64,000 nt of DNA from JANXSF01 sp043755435 (GTDB taxonomy: Bacteria > Acidobacteriota > Terriglobia > Bryobacterales > Bryobacteraceae). The notes under the pieces are model-generated. The model ran no database searches. It saw only the letters and a program-made list of their open reading frames with translations, and was not told the DNA's origin. Positions 1 through 9,712 of this stretch are shown here, piece after piece. The DNA is taken from the NCBI GenBank assembly GCA_043755435.1, contig JAYUSZ010000158.1, positions 1 to 64,000 on the forward strand, in the 5' to 3' direction. How positions within the stretch are numbered: position 1 is the first letter of the stretch; every line of letters starts with the position of its first letter. Made by a program: the position numbers and the translations under genes.

Positions 1-75
1 TTTTCTTCGGTACTCATCCATCACACTATTCTCCAGCACTGTGGCTGGAAGCGGCCCGCCTGAAAGGCGGGGGGT

Positions 76-1552
76 TTAGACCGGGCACATTGAACTAAAT
101 ACCGGGCTTGCTCCTGACGGCAATCCAGTGGTGGACAAAGTCACTTGCCCGGAAAACCCTTGCGTAGTGTTGACCAAAACGCTATAACCCGTAATCCCGC
201 TAGGCGTAGCAGTCCGCGTGGAAGGCGCGGCAGAAATGGAAAACGTCGTATTGGATTGCACAATCAAATTTGCAACATCAGTTCTGTTTGGAGTCGATGG
301 GCTTGATCCCGTAACTATTATTGGGTAGGTTCCCGGAGGTGTTGCGGGGCTAACATTCACACTCATCGTAGTTGAGCCGCTGCCGTTTACCATAGTTGTC
401 TGCAAGAAATTTGCCGTAACCTCAGCAGGCATTCCGCTTGCACTCAACGTCACTGCGCCACTGAAAGTTCCCGTTGGAGTTACCGTGACTGCAAAAGTGG
501 TTCCACTAGGAGAGGGTACCTGTGCCGCAGACGAAACGCCAATAGAAAACCCCGACGTTGGAACAACACTGAACAGCACTTGCGCCGACTTACTAACGCC
601 ACGGCTGGTCCCCGTCATCACAAAGCAAAGCGAAGTTCGTCCCGCAGAACTATAGTATTGTGCAGTCACCACCCCATTTGCAGATGACCCATTTGGGGTG
701 ATGGTGGATGGCCAAGTGGATTGGCTGATCAGAGTTCCGTTATTTGCAAAACCAGGGCAATTCGTTGAATTGGGTCCGCCGCTCACAGTAATCGGGTCGT
801 TGAATCCATTAATTCCAATAGCAGATACGCCATATGTGGCCGACCCTTGCGACGTAACATCCTGGTCCGATGGAGCAATCTGGAAGGTGAAGTCTTGCAC
901 CGCTAATGTTGCCGAAGCAGAGCGGTTCATAGCTCCACTTTGCCCCGTGACGGAAAACGTAGATGTGCCATGCTTAACAGCCGCCGCTTGCAACGTCATA
1001 GTGGTTTGTCCAGATCCGACAATCGTGGCTGGGTTGAAGGTGGCGTGCGCTCCGCCCGGTAACCCCACGGTCGCGAAGTTGACGTTCCCGCTAAAACCGT
1101 TTATAGGATTCACATTCACAGTATAAGAGACGCTTGCAGTGCCAGCCATGTTTGTAAAAGAATTTGACGGGATGGTGAGGTTGAAATCCGGTGGTGGAGG
1201 CGCTGGAGCCACCAACCAAGTCCCACTCGGAGTTAACTAATTCGTGGGCCCTTGCCCCGCACGATCAATGGGCACCGAAATACACACCCTTCGTCGCCGG
1301 CCCAGTGGTCCGGAACGTCTCCGTAAACGCCGCCACCGGAATATGCAGCGTAACATCGTTCGTCCCCGGATCCGCATAAGTAATCTGCCCAAGATCCATA
1401 GTGCACTGCGTATTACTGGCAATTTGACTCGCCCCCGGAGTCGTTCCCAGGAACCGCAAGCCAATGGTATTGTTCCCATCATCCGCCAGCATGATCAACT
1501 GCCGATTCGTGTTTTGGTAAATCAGGTAACAACCCCCAGCCCCTGAAAAATA
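76..1552 (-). pseudogene. Middle and C-terminal part of a broken Ig-like repeat surface protein
   Basis: This stretch continues the secreted protein whose signal peptide lies just upstream (1553-2236). Reading downstream from the TAG at 1553-1555, the same frame stays open to a TGA at 1265-1267 and completes a Solibacter-type Ig-like domain (GCYLIY, ASNTQCTMDL). Around 1268 one extra T shifts the frame: past it the natural continuation is DRAGQGPTN, then a TAG at 1237-1239, then LTPSGTW and a proline linker (APAPPPP). The rest holds at least three repeats of the kind GFSGxVxLxxxGLPxGA, typical of acidobacterial surface proteins. The frame ends at a TAA at 76-78. Two nonsense codons and one frameshift within about 320 bp argue for decay rather than for three separate genes. 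A TTG at 1215 is the only in-frame start left for the C-terminal piece and would give a product without a signal peptide. Confidence 0.65.
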
Positions 1553-2236
1553 CTAATTCACGAAAAACAACGATCGGTTCAATGCCCTCGACTTACCAAC
1601 GCCAGAAGAAGATATCGTCACATCGTAGGTGGCGTTCATTCCTGTGCCACTCCCCGGCATCACAGAGGTGGTGGGCGGTGGAGGCAGCGTCGCAATCGGC
1701 TTCCAAATCCCGTCCGGTGCTGAAAAATTCCAGGAACCAGTACTGATAAATATGTTGTAAGTGCCAATCATCAAGGACGACGCCACAATGGGAATGGTCA
1801 CAATCAGATCGTTGCCATTTACCGTCTTCGTCATCGCCGACCCTTTCACCGTGCACTGGCTGTTACTAATGTCCGCACCATCTTGCCAACCCTGCCACCA
1901 GGGATTATTGTTGCTTTCCTGCGGACTATCTCCGAACAACGCAATTGTCCCCCGCCCTGAGTTTCCCCACGGGCCATACAAGAAGTAACAAGCATCAACA
2001 TTCAAATCCGAGGGTGGTGCAATGATCACGCTCATGATCGGGTAACTGGCAGTATTTCCATTCACAATGCGGAACGTGAACGATTGCGTTTGCAAGCCGG
2101 CATAACAGGGAATTGCCGGAGTGCCACACAATGGGCCGCTATAGACCAGGGAAGCCGTAACTTGTGCGGAGGCACCTGACGATAAGCACAGAAACACAAA
2201 ACAACCAGTAAGAGCAGGCAACAATTTCTGGGTCAT
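1553..2236 (-). pseudogene. N-terminal fragment of secreted Ig-like surface protein
   Basis: This 227-residue ORF opens with a clear signal peptide (MTQKLLPALTGCFVFLCLSS, cleavage near GASAQ) and then an Ig-like fold with a Cys-rich segment (GPLCGTPAIPCYAG) and a proline linker (PPPPTTSV). The second Ig-like domain is cut after LFFVN by a TAG, and its missing half is found directly downstream in the same frame. The start lies 2 bp after the stop of the upstream carboxypeptidase-regulatory-like gene, so the two would be co-transcribed. A short secreted product could still be made; I call it a fragment because the domain is interrupted mid-strand. Ligand and function are unknown. Confidence 0.6.
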
Positions 2237-2238
2237 GG

Positions 2239-3051
2239 CTATTTCCCCTTCTTGCCAGTCACCGTGAATGTTGTGGTGATGGGCGTTTTCGCGGTCTTCG
2301 CCACCTTGAACGGCAGCATATAGCCTGCCGCAAAATTCACGGTCCCGGTAGGACCCGTGGCCAGTAAGTCCAAACTGCTGATCATTACTCTGACGTCGGT
2401 TTCAAACGGAATCACCAACTCGAATGTAAGATTCGGCCCCGGCGTTTCCTCCGCAAGGATCATCAGTCCCCTAGGTCCCAGCGCTCCAACTACAAGATGA
2501 GTTTGCTTGTCGATTTTCTTCGCCGGATCAAGAAACTGGATCACAAGCCTCGCCCCCTTCCGCACGCTTAGCTGTTGCGGAGCGGTGGTGGTGAGTGCCG
2601 AAACCGTGATCTTCGACGAACCATGCGGAACGTCGGTAATCAACATCGCCGGACTAGCTTTTCCGCCCGCAGCAGTTGCCGCAACGGCAGGTTGGATTCT
2701 CGGTAGGAATTTCAAATTCCATTTGCAATCGTCCACATAGTCGCTCTTCGGCACCGTGACGCAACTGGCGTAATCGCCCGAAGGGAGTTGTGGAATGGTC
2801 AATGTGCCGTCTGGCTTGGAAGTAATCTTCTGCCCTCTGCCTTGTACTGGTTGAAAATGTTGAAGAGTAACTTCAGCACCTTCAACCGTCCTGCCGCTGT
2901 CGTCAACAACTTTGCCGGTAATGGCCCCATCTAGAGGCTGCTCGGCTGGGGAAATAACAGGCTGAGCATAGCTGGTAAGAATGAAACAAGTACTTACCGT
3001 GGATAGCAATAACGCCTTTCGTAAACACCACATAATCTGGGTTTCCGCCAT
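2239..3051 (-). CDS. Secreted carboxypeptidase-regulatory-like domain protein
   Basis: A 270-residue exported protein. Residues about 10-30 form a signal peptide (ALLLSTVSTCFILTSYAQ). Residues about 42-95 match the carboxypeptidase regulatory-like (transthyretin-like) fold: GAITGKVVDDSGRTVEGAEV, then SKPDGTLTIPQLPSGDY. The remainder is beta-rich with no recognised catalytic motif. Such domains in Acidobacteria are usually cell-surface adhesion or sugar-binding modules; that role is inferred here. It lies 2 bp upstream of the broken Ig-like surface gene, so the pair looks like an operon for surface proteins. An earlier methionine than the one used is not seen; M7 is an alternative start closer to the signal peptide. 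Confidence 0.6.
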   Translation of the reverse strand: MAETQIMWCLRKALLLSTVSTCFILTSYAQPVISPAEQPLDGAITGKVVDDSGRTVEGAEVTLQHFQPVQGRGQKITSKPDGTLTIPQLPSGDYASCVTVPKSDYVDDCKWNLKFLPRIQPAVAATAAGGKASPAMLITDVPHGSSKITVSALTTTAPQQLSVRKGARLVIQFLDPAKKIDKQTHLVVGALGPRGLMILAEETPGPNLTFELVIPFETDVRVMISSLDLLATGPTGTVNFAAGYMLPFKVAKTAKTPITTTFTVTGKKGK

Positions 3052-3275
3052 TATCGATCTGCCGGTTTGATTTATCGCCTAATTAGAAGGGCAAATCGAT
3101 TAACTCACGAGGGAGGGAAGTCAAGGAAAATATAGAAACAAAGAATCAAATCACAAGACTCTGCAATTACTTGTTAATAATTACGTGATGGTACTATTTT
3201 GCTGATGACTATGCCGTTGATCGTGAGTCATCGCACCAAAGCCCTATAACCCACTGAACCAGCGGGGCCTTTTTC

Positions 3276-3704
3276 TTATGGGACCGGTGGCGTGGTCAAC
3301 AGAACCGCTCGAAAACCAGCCTGTTCAAAATGATTGTCCGCGGTCAAAGCGTCCCGAATATTTCGGCGCTCCGTCACGACGAACGAAAGGCAATCGGTCA
3401 GGCTCCAATCTTTATCCAAGCGGCTGGCGAAAAGACGGATGGCGGCCTCACTCAAGTCTTCGGAATGCGGGATCACTTCGATGAGCGGATCGCGGCGGAT
3501 TTGCTCGAAGCCGTCTGCCGCCACCTTGCGCGTAACTGCCCCCGACAGCGCGTTCATCCATTCCCAGCACACGGCTTCCGTGGTGACAATCACGGCACGC
3601 GATTTGACCAGATAAAGGTGCCACGCCAGGGCGTCGCTATGGTACTGATCGCGTGCGCGGGACAAGGCGATCCAGAACGCAGTGTCGGCGAAAAAGAGAG
3701 GGAT
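3276..3704 (-). CDS. PIN-domain ribonuclease toxin (VapC-like)
   Basis: The product is a PIN-type metal-dependent RNase: FADTAFWIAL near the N-terminus carries the first conserved Asp, a mid-protein TEAVCWEWMNALSG helix carries the conserved Glu, and the C-terminal part has DWSLTDCLSFVV and DALTADNHFEQAGF with the remaining acidic residues. The pair with the small upstream gene (stop at 3710) fits a toxin-antitoxin module, translationally coupled. The start is a puzzle. The first ATG/GTG/TTG in frame is a TTG at 3665, which would remove the catalytic Asp. Between the antitoxin stop and that Asp there is no standard start codon; an ATC at 3704 sits 8 nt after a GGAGG and is my choice. Family confident, start uncertain. 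Confidence 0.65.
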   Translation of the reverse strand: MPLFFADTAFWIALSRARDQYHSDALAWHLYLVKSRAVIVTTEAVCWEWMNALSGAVTRKVAADGFEQIRRDPLIEVIPHSEDLSEAAIRLFASRLDKDWSLTDCLSFVVTERRNIRDALTADNHFEQAGFRAVLLTTPPVP

Positions 3705-3709
3705 TTGAC

Positions 3710-3952
3710 CTACCTCCGCTTGGTGGTTCCGTAGAGGTAGTGGTCGTGCTGGGCCGCTTGATCGCTGGGGAGCTCATCTTCCACCGCATTGTCCGCGAGC
3801 CACCGCAGGCCACTCAGCGGCTCGTTGGCGGGCTCGGAATCCGCGTGGCGCGATGTCTCGACATGCACAACGAAGGCACGGTCCACCGGCAGATCCACCG
3901 GATGTTCCGGCACAATCACCTTGCCGTCAAAGTGCGCGTTAAAAGCAATCAT
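3710..3952 (-). CDS. Antitoxin of the PIN toxin pair
   Basis: An 80-residue protein beginning MIAFNAHFDGKVIVPEHPVD, the N-terminal strand pattern of small AF2212/DUF104-like antitoxins (a beta hairpin followed by a linker). The C-terminal tail has WLADNAVEDELPSDQAAQHD and ends YLYGTTKRR, a tail that in such systems usually contacts the toxin. I start at the ATG at 3952 because the conserved domain begins exactly there; upstream codons in the same frame (to 4078) show no similarity. The gene ends within about 6 bp of the presumed toxin start, as expected for a co-expressed antitoxin-first module. Autoregulation is likely for the family, but no operator is obvious. Confidence 0.6.
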   Translation of the reverse strand: MIAFNAHFDGKVIVPEHPVDLPVDRAFVVHVETSRHADSEPANEPLSGLRWLADNAVEDELPSDQAAQHDHYLYGTTKRR

Positions 3953-4225
3953 GGGACGCCTTAGCCTCGTTACAAGTATGCCAGAACTCGCTGGGAGAGC
4001 GGGGACTGACAGTCCGCTTCCTCGTACCAGTTTGTAGGCATGGTGGGTGGCCGGTGGTACGTCCCCTGGCGCGTCCACAGGTTGCGGGCCCTCCGCCGTG
4101 CAGAGATTCGAAAGAACGGAAGGCTCGTCGTTATGAGCAAAACGCTCCGCCGTAGATCATCCGGAAGCACGTCGAGCTGTACGTTCGCCGTTAGCGGCAG
4201 TGGGTATTCGGTGGTGTCCGGGAAG

Positions 4226-4802
<577 letters not shown>

Positions 4803-5058
4803 TAAATTTCCTCAAAATTGTATTCGGAGCAGCAAATGGCGCAAGCCGCTTCCTTCAATGGAGACTATCACATTGCCCCGTGCCGACGCTGAGGGGTATC
4901 GCTGCATAGGACGTCGATGCGCGCGGGCTCACCAAATGGCGACAAAACGTCATAGAGAACTATCAGTCGCACAGTGTAGAGCTTATCAGTACCAGCATTC
5001 CCTTCGAACTAACAGAAGACCAAAAATAGACTGAACTCTCGATTTAGTTTTGTTTCCA

Positions 5059-6618
5059 TCAACGAAACAATACCGTCCTCATACCCTTAGTTTGCTGCGA
5101 GTGCTTTTCAAATTCCACTACCCGCTCCGGGAAATCGGTGCGATAGTGGCCTCCGCGCGATTCCTTACGTGCTAACGCGGCCCGTGCGATTAAGCTGGCT
5201 ACCAGATCAATATTGCGCAACTCGTAATCAGCACGCGTTGGAGCAGTGCGCGGCGACATACACACCGCCAGCTTCGATAGCGCTGCTTCCAAGCCCTCCT
5301 GCTTCCTCACCAATCCGCAATTTCGCCAGGCAATTGTGCGAACTTCCAGCTCAGTCATTTCAGGGAACAACTCAAGCTCCGGCGCGGCACCCTTTTCAAC
5401 CAACATGCCCGCTGATTCGGCCATTACGCGCCCTGACCTTGCACCATACACCAACCCTTCCAGCAGAGAATTCGATGCCAGACGATTGGCCCCATGCACT
5501 CCATTGCTGGCCACTTCCCCAGCAGCGAACAGGCCTTGGACACTGGTGCGGCCATGTAGATCCGTTGCAATGCCACCCATTGCGTAGTGCGCTGCGGGAT
5601 GTACGGGAATGGGCTGCTTTTCCAGGTCCAACCCATACGCTTTGCAGGTTTGATAAATGCGAGGGAAATGCGCTGAAGCTGTGCCGGGTGCCCAATGAGT
5701 TACGTCCAAAAACACATGCTGCGTGTGGGTGCGTTCAATCTCAGCAACGATAGCTCTCGATACCTGGTCTCGCGAATTCAACTCATTGGTAAAACGTTCT
5801 CCGGCAGAATTGCGCAGAAATGCACCGTCGCCGCGAAGTGCTTCTGAAAGCAGAAAGCGCGGGGCACCGTCAACGTGCAAGGCAGTGGGGTGGAATTGAA
5901 CGAATTCAATATCCTGAATCTGCGCGCCGGCGCGGTAGGCAATGGCCACTCCGTCACCTGTCGCGACGTCGGGATTTGTGGTTTCCAGATAGACTCGCCC
6001 CAAGCCGCCCGTTGCAAGCAGTGTTGCGCGAGCGTGGATAGATACAGAGCTTTCAGCAAGGGCAATGGCCCCGGTAACACGGCCGTTTTCAACCAACAAA
6101 TCTGTGACGGCGGAAAAACTCTGAAACGTTATGTTGGGTTGCTTGACGGCGTGAAAATAAAGCGCTCGGGCGATCTCGCGGCCAGTGGAATCGCCGTGGG
6201 CGTGCAGGATGCGGTTACGGCTGTGGGCTCCTTCGCGGCCGAATAGTAATTCGCCATCTTTTCGATCGAACTCGGCACCCCATTCAATGAGTTCCTCAAT
6301 GGCGGAAGGCGCCTCGGCTACCAGCGCACGCACTGCTTCCACATTGCACAAGCCGTCTCCTGCGGAAAGCGTGTCCTGTTCATGCAGCCAGATTTCATCA
6401 TCATCACTCAGCGCTGCGGCGATTCCGCCTTGGGCATATTCACTGGCCGATTCCTTCAGGCTGTCTTTAGCAACAACCATCACATTTCCGTGACGGGCAA
6501 GCTCAATTGCCGCGCGCATACCAGCAACGCCGGCTCCGATTACTAGAAAATCTGTTTGGATGGTTTCTCCTAAGTATTTGCCGACAAAACGGACCAGACT
6601 GACGGCGAATTCTTGCAT
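5059..6618 (-). CDS. nadB: L-aspartate oxidase
   Basis: NadB oxidises L-aspartate to iminoaspartate with FAD, the first step of de novo NAD synthesis in the cytoplasm. At 519 residues it has the usual length. The Rossmann FAD motif is VIGAGVAG at residues 26-33, followed by EYAQGGIAAAL, the substrate-site region HPAAHYAMGGIATD, and the FAD motif GLFAAGEVASNGVHGANRLA. The C-terminal helical domain (WRNCGLVRKQEGLEAAL) is present. These motifs separate it from fumarate reductase, although it belongs to the same superfamily. No nadA or nadC lies beside it. It is divergent from aroB with a 77-bp gap that must hold both promoters. The ATG at 6618 is accepted; the core domain begins about 20 residues later. 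Confidence 0.95.
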   Translation of the reverse strand: MQEFAVSLVRFVGKYLGETIQTDFLVIGAGVAGMRAAIELARHGNVMVVAKDSLKESASEYAQGGIAAALSDDDEIWLHEQDTLSAGDGLCNVEAVRALVAEAPSAIEELIEWGAEFDRKDGELLFGREGAHSRNRILHAHGDSTGREIARALYFHAVKQPNITFQSFSAVTDLLVENGRVTGAIALAESSVSIHARATLLATGGLGRVYLETTNPDVATGDGVAIAYRAGAQIQDIEFVQFHPTALHVDGAPRFLLSEALRGDGAFLRNSAGERFTNELNSRDQVSRAIVAEIERTHTQHVFLDVTHWAPGTASAHFPRIYQTCKAYGLDLEKQPIPVHPAAHYAMGGIATDLHGRTSVQGLFAAGEVASNGVHGANRLASNSLLEGLVYGARSGRVMAESAGMLVEKGAAPELELFPEMTELEVRTIAWRNCGLVRKQEGLEAALSKLAVCMSPRTAPTRADYELRNIDLVASLIARAALARKESRGGHYRTDFPERVVEFEKHSQQTKGMRTVLFR

Positions 6619-6695
6619 GCCACGAGGCCGTCCCGGCCTTTGTCAGCTTTAAAGATTTCAGTGGGCAGAATACTTACCATGGTACAAGAAAAGAT

Positions 6696-7760
6696 ATGCC
6701 CGCCCACGCGGTTAATACCCGCAATGATTCTTATACCTGTTATGTGGAACGAGGAATTCTGGCTCGTGTCCGCGATTTTTTGCCAGCCAAACATGGCAAA
6801 GTGTTTGTAATTTCCACCGAAGATGTCTGGCAGCTGCATGGTTCTAAACTGATTGGCCAGTTCCCCTTCGATGTGCTGTTTTTTCCCGGTGGGGAAGAAC
6901 GCAAGCGTCTTTCTTCGATTGAGACATTGGCGGATCAGATGTTGGCTAAGGGGGCCGATCGCTCGTCCATTGTGATTGCCTTCGGCGGAGGCATCGTGGG
7001 AGATCTTGCAGGATTTTTGGCAGCTTCATTCATGCGCGGTATCCCCGTTATTCAAGTCCCCACCACGTTGCTGGCGCAAGTGGATGCGTCCATCGGCGGG
7101 AAGACTGGTGCGAATCTTGCTGGGGGTAAGAACTTGATTGGTGCCTTCCATCAACCCGTTGCAGTTCTGGCCGATCCGGAAGTTCTTCGCACCTTATCGC
7201 CGCGCGAATACAATGCCGGCTTGTTTGAAGTTGTGAAGACCGGAGTGATCCGCAGTCCTGAGTTGTTTGAACTACTCACCACCCGCCGCGATGCCGTATT
7301 GGCTCAGCAGCCCGATGTGGTTGAGCGCCTGATTAGTGAATCGGTCCGTATTAAATGTGAAGTGGTGACGGCCGACGAAAAAGAAGGAGATTTGCGCCGC
7401 ATCCTGAACTTCGGCCACACCATTGGACATGCACTGGAAGCAGAGACCAAGTATGCGCAATTCCTCCACGGCGAAGCAGTAAGTTTTGGTATGACGGCAG
7501 CTACGCACTTAGCGGAATCGACAGGTTTTCTGGATGCCGCAACGGCAGCGCAAATCCACCATGCTGTTAATTTGTATGGACCCATTCCATCTACGCAAGG
7601 AATTGCCGCGGAGAATCTATTGGCGCGTTTGGCTAAGGATAAAAAGACCATTCAAGGGTCGGTACATTTCGTCTTGCCAATTGCTATTGGACAAGTGAAG
7701 ATCACCAGCGGCATTGACGAAAAGAAGGTTTTGCAAGCGATTGAGGCAACTTTGGCATGA
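6696..7760 (+). CDS. aroB: 3-dehydroquinate synthase
   Basis: AroB converts DAHP to 3-dehydroquinate, the second step of the shikimate pathway. The 354-residue product has the NAD-binding AFGGGIVGDLAGF (about residues 95-107), then VPTTLLAQVDASIGGKTGAN. The three metal ligands are visible: E178 in GLFEVVKTG, H241 in NFGHTIGH and H258 in FLHGEAVSFG. The start at 6696 lies close to the first conserved strand. The stop overlaps the next gene by 4 bp (ATGA), so aroB and menG are translationally coupled, linking chorismate supply to menaquinone synthesis. Confidence 0.95.
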   Translation: MPAHAVNTRNDSYTCYVERGILARVRDFLPAKHGKVFVISTEDVWQLHGSKLIGQFPFDVLFFPGGEERKRLSSIETLADQMLAKGADRSSIVIAFGGGIVGDLAGFLAASFMRGIPVIQVPTTLLAQVDASIGGKTGANLAGGKNLIGAFHQPVAVLADPEVLRTLSPREYNAGLFEVVKTGVIRSPELFELLTTRRDAVLAQQPDVVERLISESVRIKCEVVTADEKEGDLRRILNFGHTIGHALEAETKYAQFLHGEAVSFGMTAATHLAESTGFLDAATAAQIHHAVNLYGPIPSTQGIAAENLLARLAKDKKTIQGSVHFVLPIAIGQVKITSGIDEKKVLQAIEATLA

Positions 7761-8512
7761 GTACCCCAAGCGGAAAGATTTCCGGGGGAACAACGCCGCA
7801 GGGGACCAAAACAGAAGAACAGGCCGCAAAGTATGTGCGGGGAATGTTTGCGGAAGTGGCACCCCGCTACGATCTGCTGAACCACCTGCTTTCCGCAAAC
7901 ATAGACAAGTACTGGCGCAACAAGACCGTTAGCCGACTGAAGCAACAGTTGAGTAAGCCCGGCGTGCAGGTGCTGGACATTTGCTGCGGCACCGGAGATC
8001 TAACCATATTGCTGGAAAAGGCGGTGGGCGCTCCGGTGCTAGGAAGCGACTTTTGCCATCCCATGTTGACTGAGGCATCTAGAAAAATATTCAAAGGCCG
8101 GCTTGGATCGCCGCTGTTTGAAGCCGATGGACTGAGGCTGCCGTTGAAAGATGCTTCCCTGGACGTGATCACTGTGGCCTTTGGATTCCGGAACTTTGCC
8201 AACTACAGGCAGGGGATTGACGAGATGCGCCGGGTGTTAAGGCCAGGCGGCGTGGCGGCGGTGCTGGAATTTACGCAACCTCCCAATCAAGTATTCCGGT
8301 CTGCCTACAACTTTTATTCCAGGCGTGTTCTGCCGGTTATAGGAGGCATGCTTTCCGGTTCCAAGGATGCGTATACCTACTTGCCGGAATCGGTGAAAAA
8401 GTTTCCAGAAGCGCCTCAATTGGCCGAGGAGATGCGTACCGCAGGATTTGCGAAGGTGGAGTTTGAGTACATGACTTTTGGGATCGTAGCGCTCCATCGG
8501 GCATGGCGCTGA
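7757..8512 (+). CDS. menG: Demethylmenaquinone methyltransferase (MenG/UbiE)
   Basis: A 251-residue class I SAM-dependent methyltransferase of the UbiE/MenG family, which carries out the final C-methylation of menaquinone (and ubiquinone in some bacteria). Family signatures are FAEVAPRYDLLNHLLS near residue 31, motif I VLDICCGTGDLT at residues 72-83, and VAFGFRNFANYRQGIDEMRRV, the hallmark second UbiE motif. The ending (FEYMTFGIVALHRAWR) is also typical. Acidobacteria use menaquinone, so menG is the likelier name. The gene overlaps aroB by 4 bp and is followed by a hairpin that could end transcription. Confidence 0.93.
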   Translation: MSTPSGKISGGTTPQGTKTEEQAAKYVRGMFAEVAPRYDLLNHLLSANIDKYWRNKTVSRLKQQLSKPGVQVLDICCGTGDLTILLEKAVGAPVLGSDFCHPMLTEASRKIFKGRLGSPLFEADGLRLPLKDASLDVITVAFGFRNFANYRQGIDEMRRVLRPGGVAAVLEFTQPPNQVFRSAYNFYSRRVLPVIGGMLSGSKDAYTYLPESVKKFPEAPQLAEEMRTAGFAKVEFEYMTFGIVALHRAWR

Positions 8513-8531
8513 TGGTAGTCTCAAATTGAAA

Positions 8532-8558
8532 AAGGCCCAGCAAATTCCACTGAGCCTT
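8532..8558. terminator. Probable bidirectional terminator between menG and PEP-CTERM gene
   Basis: A 9-bp stem with one mismatch (AAGGCCCAG against CTGAGCCTT) and a 9-nt loop, with A-rich sequence before and TATTCTT after. It sits 20 bp past the menG stop and 20 bp past the stop of the convergent PEP-CTERM gene, the position expected for a shared terminator. Confidence 0.65.
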
Positions 8559-8577
8559 ATTCTTAAAAAACTACCAC

Positions 8578-9306
8578 CTACTTCGGGCGCAGGAAGGCCA
8601 ATCCAGCCAAAGCCAATCCGGCCAATAGGAACGTCGCAGGCTCAGGAACGGAATGATACCCCGCAGTTTGCGTGATGTCTAATGTGTCCAGCCCGAAATC
8701 ATTCCCGCTCTCCACTCTGCTTGAGTTCACAATCTGAATCGTAATCGTATTACTAATCGTTTGAAAATTAGGCGCAACAAGTTTTTCCCAGGCAGCAGGC
8801 GACGGTGGGGAGGATAGGTTAACGACAAACTCCGCGGAGGATGTCAGAAGATTTCCTCCTGGGTCAACGTTAGTGCCATCAAAAACCTTCAGCGTAATGC
8901 CAGCTGGATTTGATGAATACAGTCCGGTGAGCCACACGCTGAATGAAGTTGCCTGGCCAGCGGCAACGGTGACCACTTGCTGGTAAACCACATCTTTGTT
9001 CGTAGGATCTCCATTCACAATCATGAAATTGTTTGTGGATCCGGGGTTTTGAGGCCCTGTATTGGACCACAGAGAATGGCAGTCCCGGGCATTGTTCCCA
9101 ATGGCGTATGTCCCTTTTTGAAACAAAGAGGTTGCGTCCGCGCAAGTCGAAGAACCGACTACGCCCGCATACGCCAAAACAGTGCTTCCTGGAGCCAGAC
9201 TTCCATTCGCATTGTCGAAATCTTGAATTGTGGTTCCGGAGGCGCTTGCTACTACAAGGCAAAATAGACCGATTGGTACAACGGAACGAAGTGAAAAATG
9301 TGACAT
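8578..9306 (-). CDS. PEP-CTERM sorting domain protein (paralogue 1)
   Basis: A 242-residue exported protein: signal peptide (VVPIGLFCLVVASASG), a beta-sandwich body with paired cysteines, and a PEP-CTERM tail (SVPEPATFLLAGLALAGLAF then LRPK). Its body shares phrase-by-phrase similarity with the next gene (9713-10444): TIQDF/VIQNF, a Cys-containing CHSLW/CHNLW, and SGNDFGLDTLDITQT/HGNDFGLDTLDVTQT. The two are tandem paralogues on the same strand. The conserved NDFGLDTLD segment resembles the calcium-site strand of carbohydrate-binding-like beta sandwiches; this is only a guess at fold. It would be sorted to the cell surface by an exosortase encoded elsewhere. Confidence 0.8.
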   Translation of the reverse strand: MSHFSLRSVVPIGLFCLVVASASGTTIQDFDNANGSLAPGSTVLAYAGVVGSSTCADATSLFQKGTYAIGNNARDCHSLWSNTGPQNPGSTNNFMIVNGDPTNKDVVYQQVVTVAAGQATSFSVWLTGLYSSNPAGITLKVFDGTNVDPGGNLLTSSAEFVVNLSSPPSPAAWEKLVAPNFQTISNTITIQIVNSSRVESGNDFGLDTLDITQTAGYHSVPEPATFLLAGLALAGLAFLRPK

Positions 9307-9712
9307 TAAAAGCTCTTATTACCTCAACTATTGTTTTCAGAATGAAGTTTTATTTAATCAATAAATAAGACTGTTCTTATTAGATAGTATGCTGGTACCA
9401 GGAACTCCTAGTCAATTAAATTAGTTGAATAAACAAGGGCCTCTGCGGAGACTTGAAATAGCATCCTATCCTTGTATGTCAATGTAAAACCAGTGGATGT
9501 TCCGTGCGGCTTCTGCTTTGGGCCATTCTGCTCTGTTGGAACTCTTTTGCGGGGATAGGATTATCAGCAGGCCTATTGTAGGCTATATTGTAATAAACAT
9601 TGTCGAATTATTCAGTACAATTGTAAAACAAATGTGGTCATTTTCTTCTGAGTTTTTGATGCTCTCCGGCACCGGGCGCAAGAACCCGGTGCTTTGCAGG
9701 GAATCGTTAATA
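9307..9712. other. 406-bp spacer between the PEP-CTERM paralogues
   Basis: No coding frame here looks real. It is AT-rich near the start of the downstream gene (around 9320-9410), as expected for its promoter. At 9669-9692 there is a perfect 8-bp hairpin that probably belongs to the end of the upstream paralogue. Otherwise nothing is recognised. Confidence 0.5.
9669..9692 (-). terminator. Hairpin after PEP-CTERM paralogue 2
   Basis: A perfect 8-bp stem (GCACCGGG / CCCGGTGC) with an 8-nt loop, 20 bp downstream of the stop of the minus-strand PEP-CTERM gene. It lacks a T-run on the minus strand, so it may be a processing or stabilising structure rather than a classical intrinsic terminator. 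Confidence 0.45.

Noticed and set aside
55..71. Perfect 6-bp hairpin (CCCGCC / GGCGGG) near the window edge
   Set aside because: No T-run on the minus strand after it and the adjacent gene is itself broken; could be chance in GC-rich DNA.
3953..4078. Longer N-terminus for the antitoxin
   Set aside because: The conserved antitoxin domain begins exactly at the ATG at 3952; the extension has no similarity and a Pro/Arg-rich noncoding look.
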